64,000 nucleotides of DNA from Bacteroidales bacterium. GTDB lineage: Bacteria > Bacteroidota > Bacteroidia > Bacteroidales > UBA932. The position numbers and the translations under genes were made by a program. This document shows, in pieces, positions 8,485-16,540 of the stretch. A model generated the notes under the pieces. The model was not told the origin of the DNA and searched no databases. It saw nothing but the letters and a program-made list of their open reading frames with translations. Within the stretch, counting starts at the first letter, position 1; each line of letters starts with the position of its first letter. The DNA is taken from positions 1 through 64,000 of the forward strand of contig JAFQFD010000013.1 of assembly GCA_017415715.1 (NCBI GenBank), in the 5' to 3' direction.

Positions 8485-10173
8485 ATGCTACAACTTTACA
8501 AGCGTATGCAGAGGATGAGGGAGAAATATGTAGATACCCTCGCCAAGCTATACGAGTATGCCACCACAGTGTACTCAAAGAAGCAGTATACACAGTGGTA
8601 CGACACCAAGAAGGGTGGCTACACTTACAGCGAACTCAAAGCAAAGTGTGACAGCCTCTCAAAGAAGCTGACACAATATGGCATCGGAGCAGGAGACAAG
8701 GTTGCGATCCTTTCGCAGTCTATGCCTAACTGGTCCGTAGCCTTCTTCAGTATAGCTCCATTCGGAAGAATCGCCATCCCGATCCTTCCGGACAGCTCGG
8801 AGAATGAAGTCACAAACATCCTCAACCACTCTGAGAGCAAGGTGATCTTCGTGTCACAGAGACTTGCGTCAAAGGTCAGCCAGGAGTGCCGCGACAAGAT
8901 GACCCTCGTCATCGACATCGACACTTTCGAGGTGATCAAGGCCGACGATGACAAGTTCACATGTGACGGAAGGCCAAGCGTGCCGACTCCTGAGGACATA
9001 GCAGCCATCCTTTATACTTCAGGCACAACCGGAAGCGCAAAGGGCGTAGTGCTCAGCCACAGGAACCTGACATCAAACGTAATCACCTGCTACCACTCAT
9101 GCAAGAGGACAGAGAAGGACAGATGGCTCTCGATTCTGCCAATGGCCCATACTCTCGAGATGACCCTCAGCATGCTTTACCCGATGTACTGCGGTGCAAC
9201 CGTATACTATCTTCCGAAGCCGCCTGTGGCATCACTGCTGCTCAAGGCCATGAAGATCGTGAAGCCTACTACAATCCTTTCCGTTCCGCTCATTATCGAG
9301 AAAGTATACCGAAACAGCGTGCTTCCTACAATCAAGAAGAGCCGCACACTCACATGGATGAACGAGCACATGAACGGCCTGATGTGCAAGATCATAGGCA
9401 TGAAGCTCAAGAAGACATTCGGAGGCCACATCTCATTCTTCGGCATAGGAGGTGCGAAGCTTGATCCTGAAGTCGAGGCCTTCCTCCTCAAGGCCAACTT
9501 CCCTTATGCAATCGGATACGGCCTTACAGAGACTTCCCCACTCCTGGGCTACGCCATGAACGGCTGGAGAGCCGTAGGATCATTCGGATATCCTGTATAT
9601 AATGTAAAGCTCAAGCTCCACAATGTAAATCCTGAGACAGGAGAAGGAGAAGTGGTGGCAAAGGGACCGAACGTGATGCTCGGATACTACAAGGACCCTG
9701 TGCGTACAAAGAGCGTGTTCACTGAGGACGGATGGTTCCGCACCAATGACATTGCAGTCAAGGACGAGAAGGGACGTTACTTCATCAAGGGACGCAACAA
9801 CAACATGATCCTCGGTCCTTCGGGAGAGAACATCTACCCAGAGGAGATCGAGAGCGTGATCAACAATGTCGATGGAGTGAACGAGTCCATCGTCGTCGAG
9901 AGAAACGGACGTCTGGTGGCACTGGTTCAGCTTGACGAGAACATGATAGAATGGGACAAGGAAGGCGAGGACAACTTCTACGAGAAGCTTGACGCCATGA
10001 AGGAGAAGATCCAGAAGATGGTGAACAAGAACGTGAACAAGACTTCACAGGTGAGCTCTGTAGAGGTAATGAAGGAGCCTTTCGAGAAGACAGCGACCCA
10101 GAAGATACGCCGCTTCAAATACAAGGATTCAGCTCCAACTGTCGAAGAGGAGTCAAAGAGCAAGGGTGAATAA
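8485..10173 (+). CDS. Long-chain acyl-CoA synthetase (AMP-forming)
   Basis: The 562-residue member of the adenylate-forming superfamily activates a fatty acid through an acyl-AMP. The P-loop-like motif YTSGTTGSAKG lies near residues 177-187, the GYGLTETSP motif near 345-353, and the C-terminal KGRNNNMILGPSGENIYPEEIE stretch is the hinge region, ending with a lysine-rich tail. It is 13 bases downstream of the acyltransferase gene, suggesting fatty-acid uptake or recycling coupled to acyl transfer. Substrate chain length cannot be read from the sequence. The gene ends before a strong hairpin terminator. Confidence 0.88.
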   Translation: MLQLYKRMQRMREKYVDTLAKLYEYATTVYSKKQYTQWYDTKKGGYTYSELKAKCDSLSKKLTQYGIGAGDKVAILSQSMPNWSVAFFSIAPFGRIAIPILPDSSENEVTNILNHSESKVIFVSQRLASKVSQECRDKMTLVIDIDTFEVIKADDDKFTCDGRPSVPTPEDIAAILYTSGTTGSAKGVVLSHRNLTSNVITCYHSCKRTEKDRWLSILPMAHTLEMTLSMLYPMYCGATVYYLPKPPVASLLLKAMKIVKPTTILSVPLIIEKVYRNSVLPTIKKSRTLTWMNEHMNGLMCKIIGMKLKKTFGGHISFFGIGGAKLDPEVEAFLLKANFPYAIGYGLTETSPLLGYAMNGWRAVGSFGYPVYNVKLKLHNVNPETGEGEVVAKGPNVMLGYYKDPVRTKSVFTEDGWFRTNDIAVKDEKGRYFIKGRNNNMILGPSGENIYPEEIESVINNVDGVNESIVVERNGRLVALVQLDENMIEWDKEGEDNFYEKLDAMKEKIQKMVNKNVNKTSQVSSVEVMKEPFEKTATQKIRRFKYKDSAPTVEEESKSKGE

Positions 10174-10190
10174 TCACTCCGGACTGAACA

Positions 10191-10228
10191 AAAAAATAGT
10201 CTGACTTTTCGAAGTCAGACTATTTTTT
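10191..10228. terminator. Bidirectional terminator hairpin with TTCG tetraloop
   Basis: A 17-bp perfect stem (arms 10191-10207 and 10212-10228) closes a TTCG loop. It begins with six A and ends with six T, so it can terminate both the acyl-CoA synthetase transcript (plus) and the ribosomal-protein transcript (minus). Confidence 0.9.
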
Positions 10229-10244
10229 ATTAAGTAATATTAAA

Positions 10245-10688
10245 TTACTCAGCTACGATCTCATACTTGAAGGTACCCTTGATGTCCTTGTAGCACTTTA
10301 CAGTTGCCTCGTATACACCAAGCTCCTTAGCAGCCTCAGCTACTGTGATGTCCTTCTTGTCAACCTCGATACCAGCTGCTACGAGAGCCTCAGCAAGCTG
10401 AGCTGTAGTAACTGAACCGTAGATCTTGCCAGTCTCGCTTACCTTTGCTGCCACCTTTACAGTTGTCTCTGCGAGCTTTGCTGCGAGAGCCTCTGCGTCT
10501 GCAACGAACTTAGCGATCTTGTGAGCCCTCTGACGGAGGTTCTCAGCGTGTACCTTCTTTGCAGAAGGAGTCGCCATGATTGCGAAACCCTGTGGGATAA
10601 GGTAGTTGACAGCGTATCCTGTCTTTACATTGACGATATCGTCTGCGTGGCCAAGGTTAGCCACATCCTTCTTAAGAATAATCTCCAT
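10245..10688 (-). CDS. rplI: 50S ribosomal protein L9
   Basis: The 147-residue protein has the L9 N-terminal domain (MEIILKKDVANLGHADDIV, then GYAVNYLIPQGFA) and the long alanine/lysine-rich connecting helix leading to the C-terminal rRNA-binding domain. It is last in the order rpsF-rpsR-rplI, the usual bacterial arrangement, 13 bases after rpsR. Confidence 0.97.
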   Translation of the reverse strand: MEIILKKDVANLGHADDIVNVKTGYAVNYLIPQGFAIMATPSAKKVHAENLRQRAHKIAKFVADAEALAAKLAETTVKVAAKVSETGKIYGSVTTAQLAEALVAAGIEVDKKDITVAEAAKELGVYEATVKCYKDIKGTFKYEIVAE

Positions 10689-10701
10689 TTTGCTGTCCTC
10701 C

Positions 10702-10968
10702 TTATTTCAAAAGATCTGTTACGTATGGGAGAAGTGCAAGATGTCTTGCTCTCTTCACTGCCTGAGCCACCTTTCTCTGGAACTTGAGTGAAGTACCGGT
10801 GAGACGACGAGGAAGGATCTTACCCTGCTCGTTGAGGAACCTCTTGAGGAACTCTGCGTCCTTGTAATCAACATACTTGATACCAGCCTTCTTGAAGCGG
10901 CAGTACTTCTTCTTTCTAACCTCTACTGTAGGAGGGTTAAGATAACGGATTTCATTGTTCTGTGCCAT
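10702..10968 (-). CDS. rpsR: 30S ribosomal protein S18
   Basis: The 88-residue protein carries the S18 signature ([19 protein letters not shown], then [17 protein letters not shown]). S18 dimerises with S6 on the 30S platform, and the S6:S18 pair in many bacteria represses its own mRNA. It is 14 bases after rpsF. Confidence 0.97.
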   Translation of the reverse strand: MAQNNEIRYLNPPTVEVRKKKYCRFKKAGIKYVDYKDAEFLKRFLNEQGKILPRRLTGTSLKFQRKVAQAVKRARHLALLPYVTDLLK

Positions 10969-10982
10969 AATTCTAGTCCTCC

Positions 10983-11321
10983 TTATTTAGCCTGTTTGTT
11001 AGCCCTTCTCTTCTCAGCATATGCAACTGCGTGCTTGTCCATTGCGAAAGTGAGGAAACGCATGATCCTCTCGTCGCGACGATACTGAGTCTCGAGTCTT
11101 GCGATCACCTGAGTGTCAGCCTTGAACTCGATGAGATAATAGAATCCTGTTGTCTTCTTCTGGATAGGGTAAGCGAGCTGCTTGAGACCCCAGTCCTCTT
11201 CGTACACGATCTCACCGCCCTTAGAAACGATGTAGTCGACGTACTTCTTTACCGTTTCCTTCATCTGAGCCTCAGACAAAACGGGAGTAGCAATGAAAAC
11301 GGTTTCGTACTGTTTAATCAT
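10983..11321 (-). CDS. rpsF: 30S ribosomal protein S6
   Basis: The 112-residue S6 ([20 protein letters not shown], then [20 protein letters not shown]) is first in the ribosomal operon. Its 5' untranslated region carries a hairpin with the features of the S6:S18 leader. The ATG at 11321 is preceded by an A-rich stretch rather than a Shine-Dalgarno sequence, as is common in this phylum. Confidence 0.97.
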   Translation of the reverse strand: MIKQYETVFIATPVLSEAQMKETVKKYVDYIVSKGGEIVYEEDWGLKQLAYPIQKKTTGFYYLIEFKADTQVIARLETQYRRDERIMRFLTFAMDKHAVAYAEKRRANKQAK

Positions 11322-11356
11322 TTTGTTTTGTAATTAATTGTTTAATAATAATTTGC

Positions 11357-11391
11357 GCCCATTCCAGCGGACTCAATCCTCCAAAATGGGC
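11357..11391 (-). promoter_or_regulatory. Probable S6:S18 ribosomal-protein leader (autoregulatory RNA)
   Basis: On the minus strand a hairpin with a 7-bp outer stem (GCCCATT pairing with AATGGGC) encloses a short inner GGA/TCC pairing and an unpaired CCG. This resembles the known S6:S18-binding leader, in which the CCG is recognised by the protein pair. It starts within a few bases of the predicted transcription start and precedes rpsF by 35 bases. Confidence 0.65.
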
Positions 11392-11393
11392 TG

Positions 11394-11425
11394 CAAATAT
11401 AGTTATAATAAATGATTATACCAAA
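11394..11425 (-). promoter_or_regulatory. Promoter of the rpsF-rpsR-rplI operon
   Basis: TATATTTG (11401 to 11394, minus) with TTTG (11425 to 11422) exactly 20 bp upstream is a perfect match to the Bacteroidota promoter pattern. Confidence 0.85.
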
Positions 11426-11433
11426 TTTTCTCG

Positions 11434-11955
11434 CTATTCTGCTGTCGCAAGCGGAGATGGTGTGTTGAAGACGCGGGCGGCAAGCTCCTTGTCGAGCATG
11501 TACATGCCGTATCTGTTGTCCTCGACCGCCTCAAGGTTGAAGATCATCTCACGTGCAGACTCCTCTTCCTCGATCTGCTCGTCGATGAACCATATGAGCC
11601 TGTTTTCCGACGCATAGTCCCTGTCTTCCTTTGCTATAGCCACGAGGTTCTGTATGAGGGATGTCACCTTCTTCTCGTGTTCGAGAGTCTGCTTGAACAT
11701 ATCAAGGACAGAATCCCATGTCGCCGGAACGGCATCAACAGGAAGAAGCTCCACCTTCGCGTCACGCGAGTTGAGATAGTTCATGAAGATGCGTGCATGC
11801 GCCTGCTCTTCCTGGAACTGGATGTAGAACCAGTTCGCTACTCCCTTGTAACCCTTCGCCTCTGCATCAAGAGACATTGCGAGATAAAGATAGGCTGACC
11901 ACAGCTCGGCATTAACCTGAGCGTTGATGGCGTTGTGTAATTTCTGGCTTAACAT
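11434..11955 (-). CDS. Ferritin
   Basis: A 173-residue non-haem ferritin that stores iron in a 24-mer shell. The ferroxidase-site residues show in the four-helix pattern: ELWSAYLYLAMSL, then FQEEQAHARIFMNYL (Glu-x2-His), then FIDEQIEEEESA. I chose the ATG at 11955 (MLSQKLHNAINAQ), which matches usual ferritin starts. The longer frame from 12000 begins with TTG inside the -7 promoter element and cannot be the real start; ATG 11979 is only 8 bases from that element. The gene is single, with its own promoter. Confidence 0.93.
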   Translation of the reverse strand: MLSQKLHNAINAQVNAELWSAYLYLAMSLDAEAKGYKGVANWFYIQFQEEQAHARIFMNYLNSRDAKVELLPVDAVPATWDSVLDMFKQTLEHEKKVTSLIQNLVAIAKEDRDYASENRLIWFIDEQIEEEESAREMIFNLEAVEDNRYGMYMLDKELAARVFNTPSPLATAE

Positions 11956-11987
11956 ATTCGATTGATTTTTAGTTTTCATTTCCAATG

Positions 11988-12018
11988 CAAATATAGCCAA
12001 AATTATCCAAAATGCAAA
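11988..12018 (-). promoter_or_regulatory. Ferritin promoter
   Basis: TATATTTG (11995 to 11988, minus) with TTTG (12018 to 12015) 19 bp upstream. It places the transcript start about 25 bases before the ATG at 11955 and so decides the start codon. Confidence 0.8.
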
Positions 12019-12074
12019 CTTATTTTGAATTATTCTAAACTAATTAGCGAAATCTCATACTGACAAAAAGTCAC

Positions 12075-12088
12075 TTTTACATGTAAAA
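12075..12088. promoter_or_regulatory. Perfect 14-bp palindrome upstream of the APC permease
   Basis: TTTTACATGTAAAA lies 63 bases before the permease ATG in the ferritin/permease intergenic region. It could be an operator for a dimeric regulator; no regulator gene is adjacent. An AT-rich palindrome can also arise by chance. Confidence 0.35.
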
Positions 12089-12151
12089 AGGTAGAACTTT
12101 GGAAAGAATTCGTAAATTAGCACTTTATTTCAGTACTAAACCATACCAAAA

Positions 12152-13525
12152 ATGTCTGAAAGCAACGGAAACTTCAAGAAGGACATGCGCCCCATCGATG
12201 TGTGGGGTCTGGCATTAGGCGCCATCATAGGCTGGGGATGCTTCGTCCTGCCCGGAAGCGCGTTCCTGCCAAAAGCAGGCCCGCTCGGCACCATGGCCGG
12301 AATGCTCATAGGCGCTTTCCTTATCATTGTCATAGCGCTCAGCTATGGTTATCTCATCAGGAGATACCCTCTCAGCGGAGGTGAATTCATATATACAAAG
12401 GAAGCTATCGGCAAAAGAAACGCTTTCGTATGCGGATGGGGCATGATCCTCGCCTACTGGAGCCTGATTCCGCTCAACGCGACGGCCCTCGCCCTCATCA
12501 GCCGATATCTCTTCCCAGGCATAGTGCAGTGGGGGCTCCTCTATCAGATCGCAGGGTGGGATGTGTATGCTGGAGAAGTGATCCTGGCATCTGCATTCAT
12601 AATAATAATGGCCATCATCAACATCAGAGGCATCAAGCAGGCGGCGTGGCTGCAGACAGCCATAGCGCTGACGCTTGTAGGCTGCATCTGCATCGTGACC
12701 TTCCTCGTAATGGGAATGTCTGACTGGTCTAATCTCGAGCCCGGCTTCCCTGACGGCAGAAGATGGTGGAAGGGAGTGTTCAGCATCGTGGCAATGGCTC
12801 CTTGGGCGTTCATCGACTTTGACTGCATCCCGCAGAGCGCAGAGGAATACAATTTCAGCCACAAGAAGTCCACAGGCATCATGATTTCGGCCATCCTTGT
12901 CGCGGCCATCCTCTATATTGCAGTATGCGCTGTGACTGCCGTAGGCCTCAAGCCTTGGCAGGAACTCCTGGCAGACCGCGTCAACTGGCCGACAGGACAC
13001 GTAGTGCGCAACACATTGGGCCGGGTCGGACTTACCGTCCTTGGCATCGCCATGTTCTGCGCCGTGGTGTCCGGCATGAACGCATTCTACATTTCGACAT
13101 CGCGTCTGATGTACGCCATGGCGAACGAAGGAAGCCTTCCGAAGTGGTTCGCAAAGCTGTCGCCTAAATACGGCACACCCAAGAATGGCATCATATTCAC
13201 CATGTGCGCAAGCCTTTTCGCGCCATGGTTCGGAAGGGAGATACTCATATGGATCGTGGACATGACCAGCGTAGGAGCCGCGATCGTATTCGCTTACACT
13301 ACAGCTTCAGCTGCAATTATAGCAAGAAAGAAGAATGACAGGCTGCAGATGTGGATCGGATGGATCGGATGCATCTTCTCGCTGTTCTTCCTGTCGCTGC
13401 TGATTGTTCCAGGAATGCCGGGATATCTCTCATTCCAGAGCCGTGTAGTGCTGCTTGCGTGGATCGCAATCGGCGTTGTATTCTATTTAATCATCAGAAA
13501 GAATTATGTCAAAGGACAGAACTGA
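12152..13525 (+). CDS. APC-family amino-acid permease
   Basis: The 457-residue protein shows about 12 hydrophobic segments and the APC first-helix signature GLALGAIIGWGCFVLPGSAF (helix 1 with an unwound G-rich break). It lacks a signal peptide and lies in the inner membrane, importing or exchanging an amino acid of unknown identity. Its last 20 bases overlap the start of the GlsA-like acyltransferase gene, which implies translational coupling with lipid synthesis. Since the next two genes probably build glycine lipids, supply of the amino-acid head group is a tempting but unproven role. Confidence 0.85.
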   Translation: MSESNGNFKKDMRPIDVWGLALGAIIGWGCFVLPGSAFLPKAGPLGTMAGMLIGAFLIIVIALSYGYLIRRYPLSGGEFIYTKEAIGKRNAFVCGWGMILAYWSLIPLNATALALISRYLFPGIVQWGLLYQIAGWDVYAGEVILASAFIIIMAIINIRGIKQAAWLQTAIALTLVGCICIVTFLVMGMSDWSNLEPGFPDGRRWWKGVFSIVAMAPWAFIDFDCIPQSAEEYNFSHKKSTGIMISAILVAAILYIAVCAVTAVGLKPWQELLADRVNWPTGHVVRNTLGRVGLTVLGIAMFCAVVSGMNAFYISTSRLMYAMANEGSLPKWFAKLSPKYGTPKNGIIFTMCASLFAPWFGREILIWIVDMTSVGAAIVFAYTTASAAIIARKKNDRLQMWIGWIGCIFSLFFLSLLIVPGMPGYLSFQSRVVLLAWIAIGVVFYLIIRKNYVKGQN

Positions 13526-14351
13526 ATATCTGCTTAGAGTAGAGGAAGTGCTTGGACCGAAGCTCATGAAGAAACTCCCCCGCTTCGCCATCAATTTCAT
13601 AAAGAGACGCATCCATCAGGATGAGATCAATGACTGCATAATGAAGGCCGAGCACTACTGCGGTGCCGGTTTCTTCGAGGAGGCTCTTAAATATATAGGT
13701 ATCACCTATAAGGTCCGCGGTCAGGAAAACCTCAACCTGGACAAGAAATATCTGTTCGCCTGCAACCATCCGCTTGGCGGACCGGAGGCTCTGATCATCG
13801 GATCGCTCTTCAACAGCCTTTACGGCGAAGTGTTCAAGGTCCTCACCAACCAGCTTCTCAGGCACATGAAACCTCTCACTGAGTTTTTCATCCCCGTAAA
13901 TGTCGTGAGTTCCAAGCAGAGCCGTGACCTTGGAGTCAAGGTAGCGGACATGTTCAATTCGGACTCGCAGGTCCTCATCTTCCCTGCCGGACTGTGCGCG
14001 AGGAAGATCGACGGCAAGGTGACTGAGTTGCCTTGGAAGAAGACATTCATCACCCAGGCACGCAAATATGAGAGAGACATCGTCCCTCTTCACATTTCAG
14101 GATTCAACTCCAGGAGGTTCTTCTTTTTCTGCAAGCTGAGCAAATTCCTCAGGCTGAAGTTCAACCTGGGAATGGTATTCCTTGTGGACGAGCTTTTCAA
14201 CAAGGCAGGACAGGAGTTTGTCATAACCATCGGCAAGCCGATTCCACATACGACATTCGACAAGTCGAAGACAGACCTGCAGTGGGCAGCGGATGTCAAG
14301 GACATAGTACAGACACTTTCAGAGGGCAACGGCTGCCTTCCTAACATGTAA
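13506..14351 (+). CDS. glsA: GlsA-type O-acyltransferase (glycine-lipid synthesis)
   Basis: A 281-residue lysophospholipid-acyltransferase-like protein with NHPLGGPE (N87-E94) as the HxxxxD-type block and FPAGLCARK near residue 159 as the second block. The H-x5-E spacing differs from canonical PlsC H-x4-D. In Bacteroides, glycine lipids are made by an N-acyltransferase (GlsB) and an O-acyltransferase (GlsA) encoded side by side; the next gene is a GlsB-type protein, which supports this assignment. The gene overlaps the permease by 20 bases. An equally short 281-residue relative is encoded at 32169-33014. Confidence 0.7.
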   Translation: MSKDRTEYLLRVEEVLGPKLMKKLPRFAINFIKRRIHQDEINDCIMKAEHYCGAGFFEEALKYIGITYKVRGQENLNLDKKYLFACNHPLGGPEALIIGSLFNSLYGEVFKVLTNQLLRHMKPLTEFFIPVNVVSSKQSRDLGVKVADMFNSDSQVLIFPAGLCARKIDGKVTELPWKKTFITQARKYERDIVPLHISGFNSRRFFFFCKLSKFLRLKFNLGMVFLVDELFNKAGQEFVITIGKPIPHTTFDKSKTDLQWAADVKDIVQTLSEGNGCLPNM

Positions 14352-14361
14352 ACTTGAAACA

Positions 14362-15294
14362 ATGTCAGTTCCAATCATAGACCCCATCGAGGTGCACCTC
14401 CTTAAAAAGGAGATGAACCAGGACACATTCCTCCGCTACACAAACAGAGGAAACAATGAAATATACATCGTAAACAACGAAAACGCACCCAACGTTCTGA
14501 AGGAGATCGGACGTCTGCGCGAGGTGTCGTTCCGCGCCGTCGGCGGCGGAAGCGGCACAGAGTGCGACCTGGACCACTTCGACCTGGAAGACAAGGCGTG
14601 CTTCCAGCTGGTGGTATGGAATCCGGAGGATGAGGAGATCATCGGAGGCTACAGGTTTACAAGGTGGAAGATGGCACAGTTCCACGAGAACGGACAGCCA
14701 TATGTCAATACCGAGCATCTCTTCGACTTCTCACAGGAATTCATAGATGATTATTTCCCATACTGTGTCGAGATGGCCCGCGCCTTCGTGCAGCCTAAAT
14801 ACCAGTCTGCACTGGGAGGACGCAAGGCCCTTTTCGCACTGGACAACCTCTGGGACGGCATCGGAGGCATTGTAGCCACAGATCCTAGCGTGAAATATCT
14901 CGCCGGCAAGGTGACCATATACAGTTCAAGCCCAGAGCTCAGCCGCAAGGCCATGATATATTACCTCGACAAGCATTTCGGCGACCGCAAAGGCCTGATC
15001 ACTTCCAAGAACCCTGAAAGATGGACAGAGGAACAGGAAGAATATTTCCAGGAGATGTTCACAGGAGCCGGCTACAAGGAAGACTATCAGATACTCAACA
15101 ATTTCGTCAAGTCTCTCGGCGATGTGATTCCGCCACTCATTCACTCATACATCGGACTGTCGGAGACCATGAAGACATTCGGTACCACATTCGACCCTGA
15201 CTTCGGAGACTGCTACGACACTGCGATGATGATCACCATCGCTGACATTTACAAGGACAAATACGACAGATATATAAGTTCATTCAACAACTAA
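14362..15294 (+). CDS. glsB: GlsB-type N-acyltransferase (glycine-lipid synthesis, OlsB-like GNAT)
   Basis: This 310-residue GNAT-fold protein has the signature of the OlsB/haemolysin-like N-acyltransferases: RLREVSFRAVGGGSG (51-65), then DLDHFDLED (69-77). It is expected to transfer a 3-hydroxyacyl chain to the amino group of an amino acid, glycine in Bacteroides, giving the lyso-lipid used by GlsA. It lies 10 bases after the GlsA-type gene and 3 bases before an acyltransferase-3 gene. Assignment to glycine rather than ornithine rests on the phylum, not on visible residues. Confidence 0.75.
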   Translation: MSVPIIDPIEVHLLKKEMNQDTFLRYTNRGNNEIYIVNNENAPNVLKEIGRLREVSFRAVGGGSGTECDLDHFDLEDKACFQLVVWNPEDEEIIGGYRFTRWKMAQFHENGQPYVNTEHLFDFSQEFIDDYFPYCVEMARAFVQPKYQSALGGRKALFALDNLWDGIGGIVATDPSVKYLAGKVTIYSSSPELSRKAMIYYLDKHFGDRKGLITSKNPERWTEEQEEYFQEMFTGAGYKEDYQILNNFVKSLGDVIPPLIHSYIGLSETMKTFGTTFDPDFGDCYDTAMMITIADIYKDKYDRYISSFNN

Positions 15295-15297
15295 ACT

Positions 15298-16473
15298 ATG
15301 ACAGAGACTTCACGCGCCAGAGAGATCTGGATTGACTGGATGAGGGTGGCCGCATGCTTCATGGTCATCGTAGTACACAGCACCGAGCCGTTCTACCTCG
15401 GAGGAGACGGCTCACTCATACTTACAAAGACAGATGCCATCTGGTCATCATTCTTCGACTCTTTCGTACGCGCCTGCGTGCCGTTGTTCATAATAGCATC
15501 AAGCTACCTGCAGTTCCCTCTGCACTATTCTGCCGGAGAATTCCTCCGCAGACGTGCCGTGCGCATTCTCATTCCTTTCGCACTCTGGACCGTTGTCTAC
15601 GCATTAGTCTGGGGTGAGCCGGTGGAGAATTTCAAGAATCTCCTGATGAACTTCAACTATGCATCAGGACACCTTTGGTTCGTATACATGCTCATAGGCG
15701 TATATATGCTCATGCCTCTGCTCTCCCCTTGGGCAGAAAAGGTAGAGAAGAAAGAGCTGCAGGTATACCTCGGAATATGGCTTTTCACTACGCTGATACC
15801 CCTGCTTCGCGACTGGCTTTCAGGTGGCGAGTTTGCAGTGATATATGGTCCGTCAGGACTTCCAAGACAGACTTTGTTCCCTCTATGGGGCGAGGCAAGC
15901 TGGAACGGATACGGCACATTCTATTACATCAGCGGATTCATCGGTTATCTGCTTCTCGGACTTTATTTCCGCAGGTTTGTCGGTGAGCTGTCATGGAAGA
16001 AGACACTGGCCATTGCCATTCCGTCATATCTTGCAGGATTCGCCATTTCATTCGGCGGATTCCTCAGACGCGTTCTTGAGACAGCCGAGGGAACATTCCC
16101 TGTCGGAGGACTTGTCGAGAAGGCGGTATGGTGGGAGACGACATGGTGCAACGACACCATCGGCGTTGTCCTGATGACTGTCGCATGGGTGCTCATATTC
16201 AAGAAATTCAAGTCAGAAGGCAAGTTCTACAGCAAGGTGCTGCTCCCTGTGTCAAAGGCAAGCTACGGCATCTACCTGTCGCATCTGCTGATCCTCGTGC
16301 CGGTATGCGGCTGGTTCCGCAGCCACCTCGGCCTGGGCCTCGACGGCTGCCTCGGCATCTGGACCACACCTGTGCAGATCATGGCATCTGCCATCATAGG
16401 CTTTACATGCACCGCAATTGTTTCGATTCTGCTCCAGAAGATTCCTAAAGCAGGCAAATACATCATCGGATAG
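15298..16473 (+). CDS. Acyltransferase-3 family membrane protein
   Basis: The 391-residue integral membrane protein begins IWIDWMRVAACFMVIVVHS, the first helix of the acyltransferase-3 (OafA/NodX) family with its conserved His, and has about ten membrane segments. Such proteins move acetyl or succinyl groups onto sugars or lipids of the envelope. It is 3 bases from glsB, so it belongs to the same transcript, but whether it modifies the same lipid cannot be seen. The gene ends 32 bases before the promoter of the SGNH/MBOAT pair. Confidence 0.85.
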   Translation: MTETSRAREIWIDWMRVAACFMVIVVHSTEPFYLGGDGSLILTKTDAIWSSFFDSFVRACVPLFIIASSYLQFPLHYSAGEFLRRRAVRILIPFALWTVVYALVWGEPVENFKNLLMNFNYASGHLWFVYMLIGVYMLMPLLSPWAEKVEKKELQVYLGIWLFTTLIPLLRDWLSGGEFAVIYGPSGLPRQTLFPLWGEASWNGYGTFYYISGFIGYLLLGLYFRRFVGELSWKKTLAIAIPSYLAGFAISFGGFLRRVLETAEGTFPVGGLVEKAVWWETTWCNDTIGVVLMTVAWVLIFKKFKSEGKFYSKVLLPVSKASYGIYLSHLLILVPVCGWFRSHLGLGLDGCLGIWTTPVQIMASAIIGFTCTAIVSILLQKIPKAGKYIIG

Positions 16474-16482
16474 GGCTGTTCG

Positions 16483-16513
16483 TTTGATATTTATATCAAA
16501 AGGGTTATCTTTG
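16483..16513 (+). promoter_or_regulatory. Promoter of the SGNH/MBOAT operon
   Basis: TTTG (16483-16486), a 19-bp spacer and TATCTTTG (16506-16513) match the Bacteroidota consensus. The GTG start of the next gene is 27 bases downstream. Confidence 0.85.
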
Positions 16514-16540
16514 CAGGCTTGAATCAAAAGCAACCCTGCA

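Noticed and set aside
11956..12000. TTG-initiated N-terminal extension of ferritin
   Set aside because: It would start inside the TATATTTG promoter element; ATG 11955 gives a normal ferritin N-terminus.
12215..13000. 261-residue minus-strand frame inside the APC permease
   Set aside because: Charged low-complexity shadow of a membrane protein gene with well-supported helices.
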